The notes below the pieces were generated by a model that ran no database searches, had not been told where the DNA came from, and was given only the letters and a program-made list of their open reading frames with translations. A program made the translations under genes and the position numbers. 6,332 bases of DNA from assembly GCA_017543005.1 (NCBI GenBank), contig JAFWEA010000275.1:1-6332 (forward strand), read 5' to 3'. This DNA is from Solobacterium sp. (lineage in GTDB: Bacteria; Bacillota_I; Bacilli_A; Erysipelotrichales; Erysipelotrichaceae). Shown piece after piece: positions 5,451 to 6,332 of this stretch (within the stretch, counting starts at the first letter, position 1; each line of letters begins with the position of its first letter).

Positions 5451-6332
5451 TTATTCCACGGTAACGGACTTGGCCAGGTTGCGCGGTTTATCAATGTCGC
5501 AGCCTTTTTCCTTTGCCGTAAAGTAGGCAAACAGCTGCAGCAGCACAACCGCCGCAATGCCGGCCAGTTCTTCCCGGACCGGCGGGACCCGCAGCACATA
5601 TTCGAACCGGTCCGCCGGAATCGTGCTGTCGGTAATCAGGATGATCCGGGCTCCCCGGGCAATGGTTTCCTGGATGTTGGACATGGTCTTGGCAGCCACT
5701 TCCGGCTGGGTTGCCATGGCGACCACAACCGTATTTTTTTCAATCAGGGCAATCGGTCCATGCTTCAGTTCACCGGCATAGTAGGCATCCGCATGAACAT
5801 AGGATACTTCCTTCAGCTTCAGTGCCCCTTCCAGTGCCGTCGGATAGTCCAGCTGCCGGCCGATGAAGTAGGCGTCCCGCTGGTCCGCAAGCATTTCCGC
5901 CAGTTTTTCGACAGTTCCTTCCAGGATCAGGATTTCTTTGAGAATCTGCGGCAGGCGCTTCATGTCAGCAGCCAGGGCAGCATATTCCGGGATGGCAAAC
6001 CCGCACTTGTCCGCGAGTTTCATGATCAGACAGATCAGCAACACGATCTGGGTGGTGTAGGCCTTCGTGCTGGCCACGGCGATTTCCGGACCGGCAGCCG
6101 TATACAGCGTTACGTCGGCGGTTCTGGAGATGGATGAGCCGAGCACATTGGTGATGGCAACCGTGGCCGCGCCCTTTTCATTAGCCAGTTTGACGGCAGC
6201 CAGCGTATCGGCGGTTTCCCCGGACTGTGACACAAAGATGCACAGTGTGTCTTCATCCAGTTTCGGGGTGCCGTAACGGAATTCGCTGGCCGGCATGACA
6301 AACGAATCGATATCCGCATACCGTTCAAACAG
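5451..6332 (-). CDS. glmS: Glutamine-fructose-6-phosphate aminotransferase (isomerizing), C-terminal part (partial)
   Basis: This is the last 293 residues of GlmS, which makes glucosamine-6-phosphate from fructose-6-phosphate and glutamine, the first step toward UDP-GlcNAc and peptidoglycan. The sugar isomerase (SIS) domains are visible. ASEFRY is followed by the sugar-phosphate loop SQSGETADT, then by KAYTTQ. Next comes the second SIS domain with LKEVSYVHADAY and ELKHGP, which hold the isomerase Glu and ring-opening His. The end is the near-invariant CDIDKPRNLAKSVTVE, whose Lys corresponds to E. coli Lys603 that binds the open-chain sugar. The reading frame is open from the right edge. About 310 residues, with the N-terminal Cys glutaminase domain and any upstream glmS ribozyme, lie outside the window. 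It converges on the DUF1904 gene and has no evident tie to the lysine operon. Confidence 0.97.
   Translation of the reverse strand: MFERYADIDSFVMPASEFRYGTPKLDEDTLCIFVSQSGETADTLAAVKLANEKGAATVAITNVLGSSISRTADVTLYTAAGPEIAVASTKAYTTQIVLLICLIMKLADKCGFAIPEYAALAADMKRLPQILKEILILEGTVEKLAEMLADQRDAYFIGRQLDYPTALEGALKLKEVSYVHADAYYAGELKHGPIALIEKNTVVVAMATQPEVAAKTMSNIQETIARGARIILITDSTIPADRFEYVLRVPPVREELAGIAAVVLLQLFAYFTAKEKGCDIDKPRNLAKSVTVE

Overview
The window looks like a chromosomal segment of a Bacillota (Firmicutes) bacterium of moderate to high G+C. The supports are a textbook lysine riboswitch with an intrinsic terminator, AGGAG-type ribosome binding sites, sigma-A-like promoters, a DUF1904 gene and a YfcC-type carrier. 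The genus cannot be told from this sequence. No mobile element, CRISPR array, tRNA or rRNA is visible.

Region 1 (1-4691, minus strand) is one operon read right to left. A strong promoter (4663-4691) starts a transcript that folds at once into a lysine riboswitch aptamer (4466-4657). A mutually exclusive antiterminator (4426-4478) and terminator (4407-4443) follow. Then come a YfcC-family 12-TM carrier (2961-4370), an intercistronic hairpin (2925-2949), and three tandem paralogous M20 metallo-amidohydrolases (1679-2905, 459-1682, and 1-462, the last cut by the window edge). The hydrolase genes are joined by 4-bp ATGA overlaps. The layout resembles abgABT (carrier plus two M20 subunits), but with a different carrier family, an extra hydrolase and lysine control. 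The simplest reading is a salvage system switched on in lysine starvation: import of a lysine-containing conjugate or dipeptide, then intracellular hydrolysis to free lysine. This substrate assignment is inference from regulation and family, and is the main discovery candidate here.

Region 2 (4658-4764) is a short divergent control region. It holds the operon promoter on the minus strand, an extended -10 promoter on the plus strand, and an inverted repeat over the operon -35. The whole 394-bp gap between the two divergent start codons (4371-4764) is accounted for by the riboswitch leader and these promoters.

Region 3 (4765-5396, plus strand) is a two-gene unit: an unrecognised 100-residue protein and a DUF1904 protein of the tautomerase-like fold. 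It ends in a probably bidirectional terminator (5404-5434).

Region 4 (5451-6332, minus strand) is the C-terminal sugar isomerase half of GlmS, glucosamine-6-phosphate synthase, converging on region 3. Its N-terminal half and promoter lie beyond the right edge.
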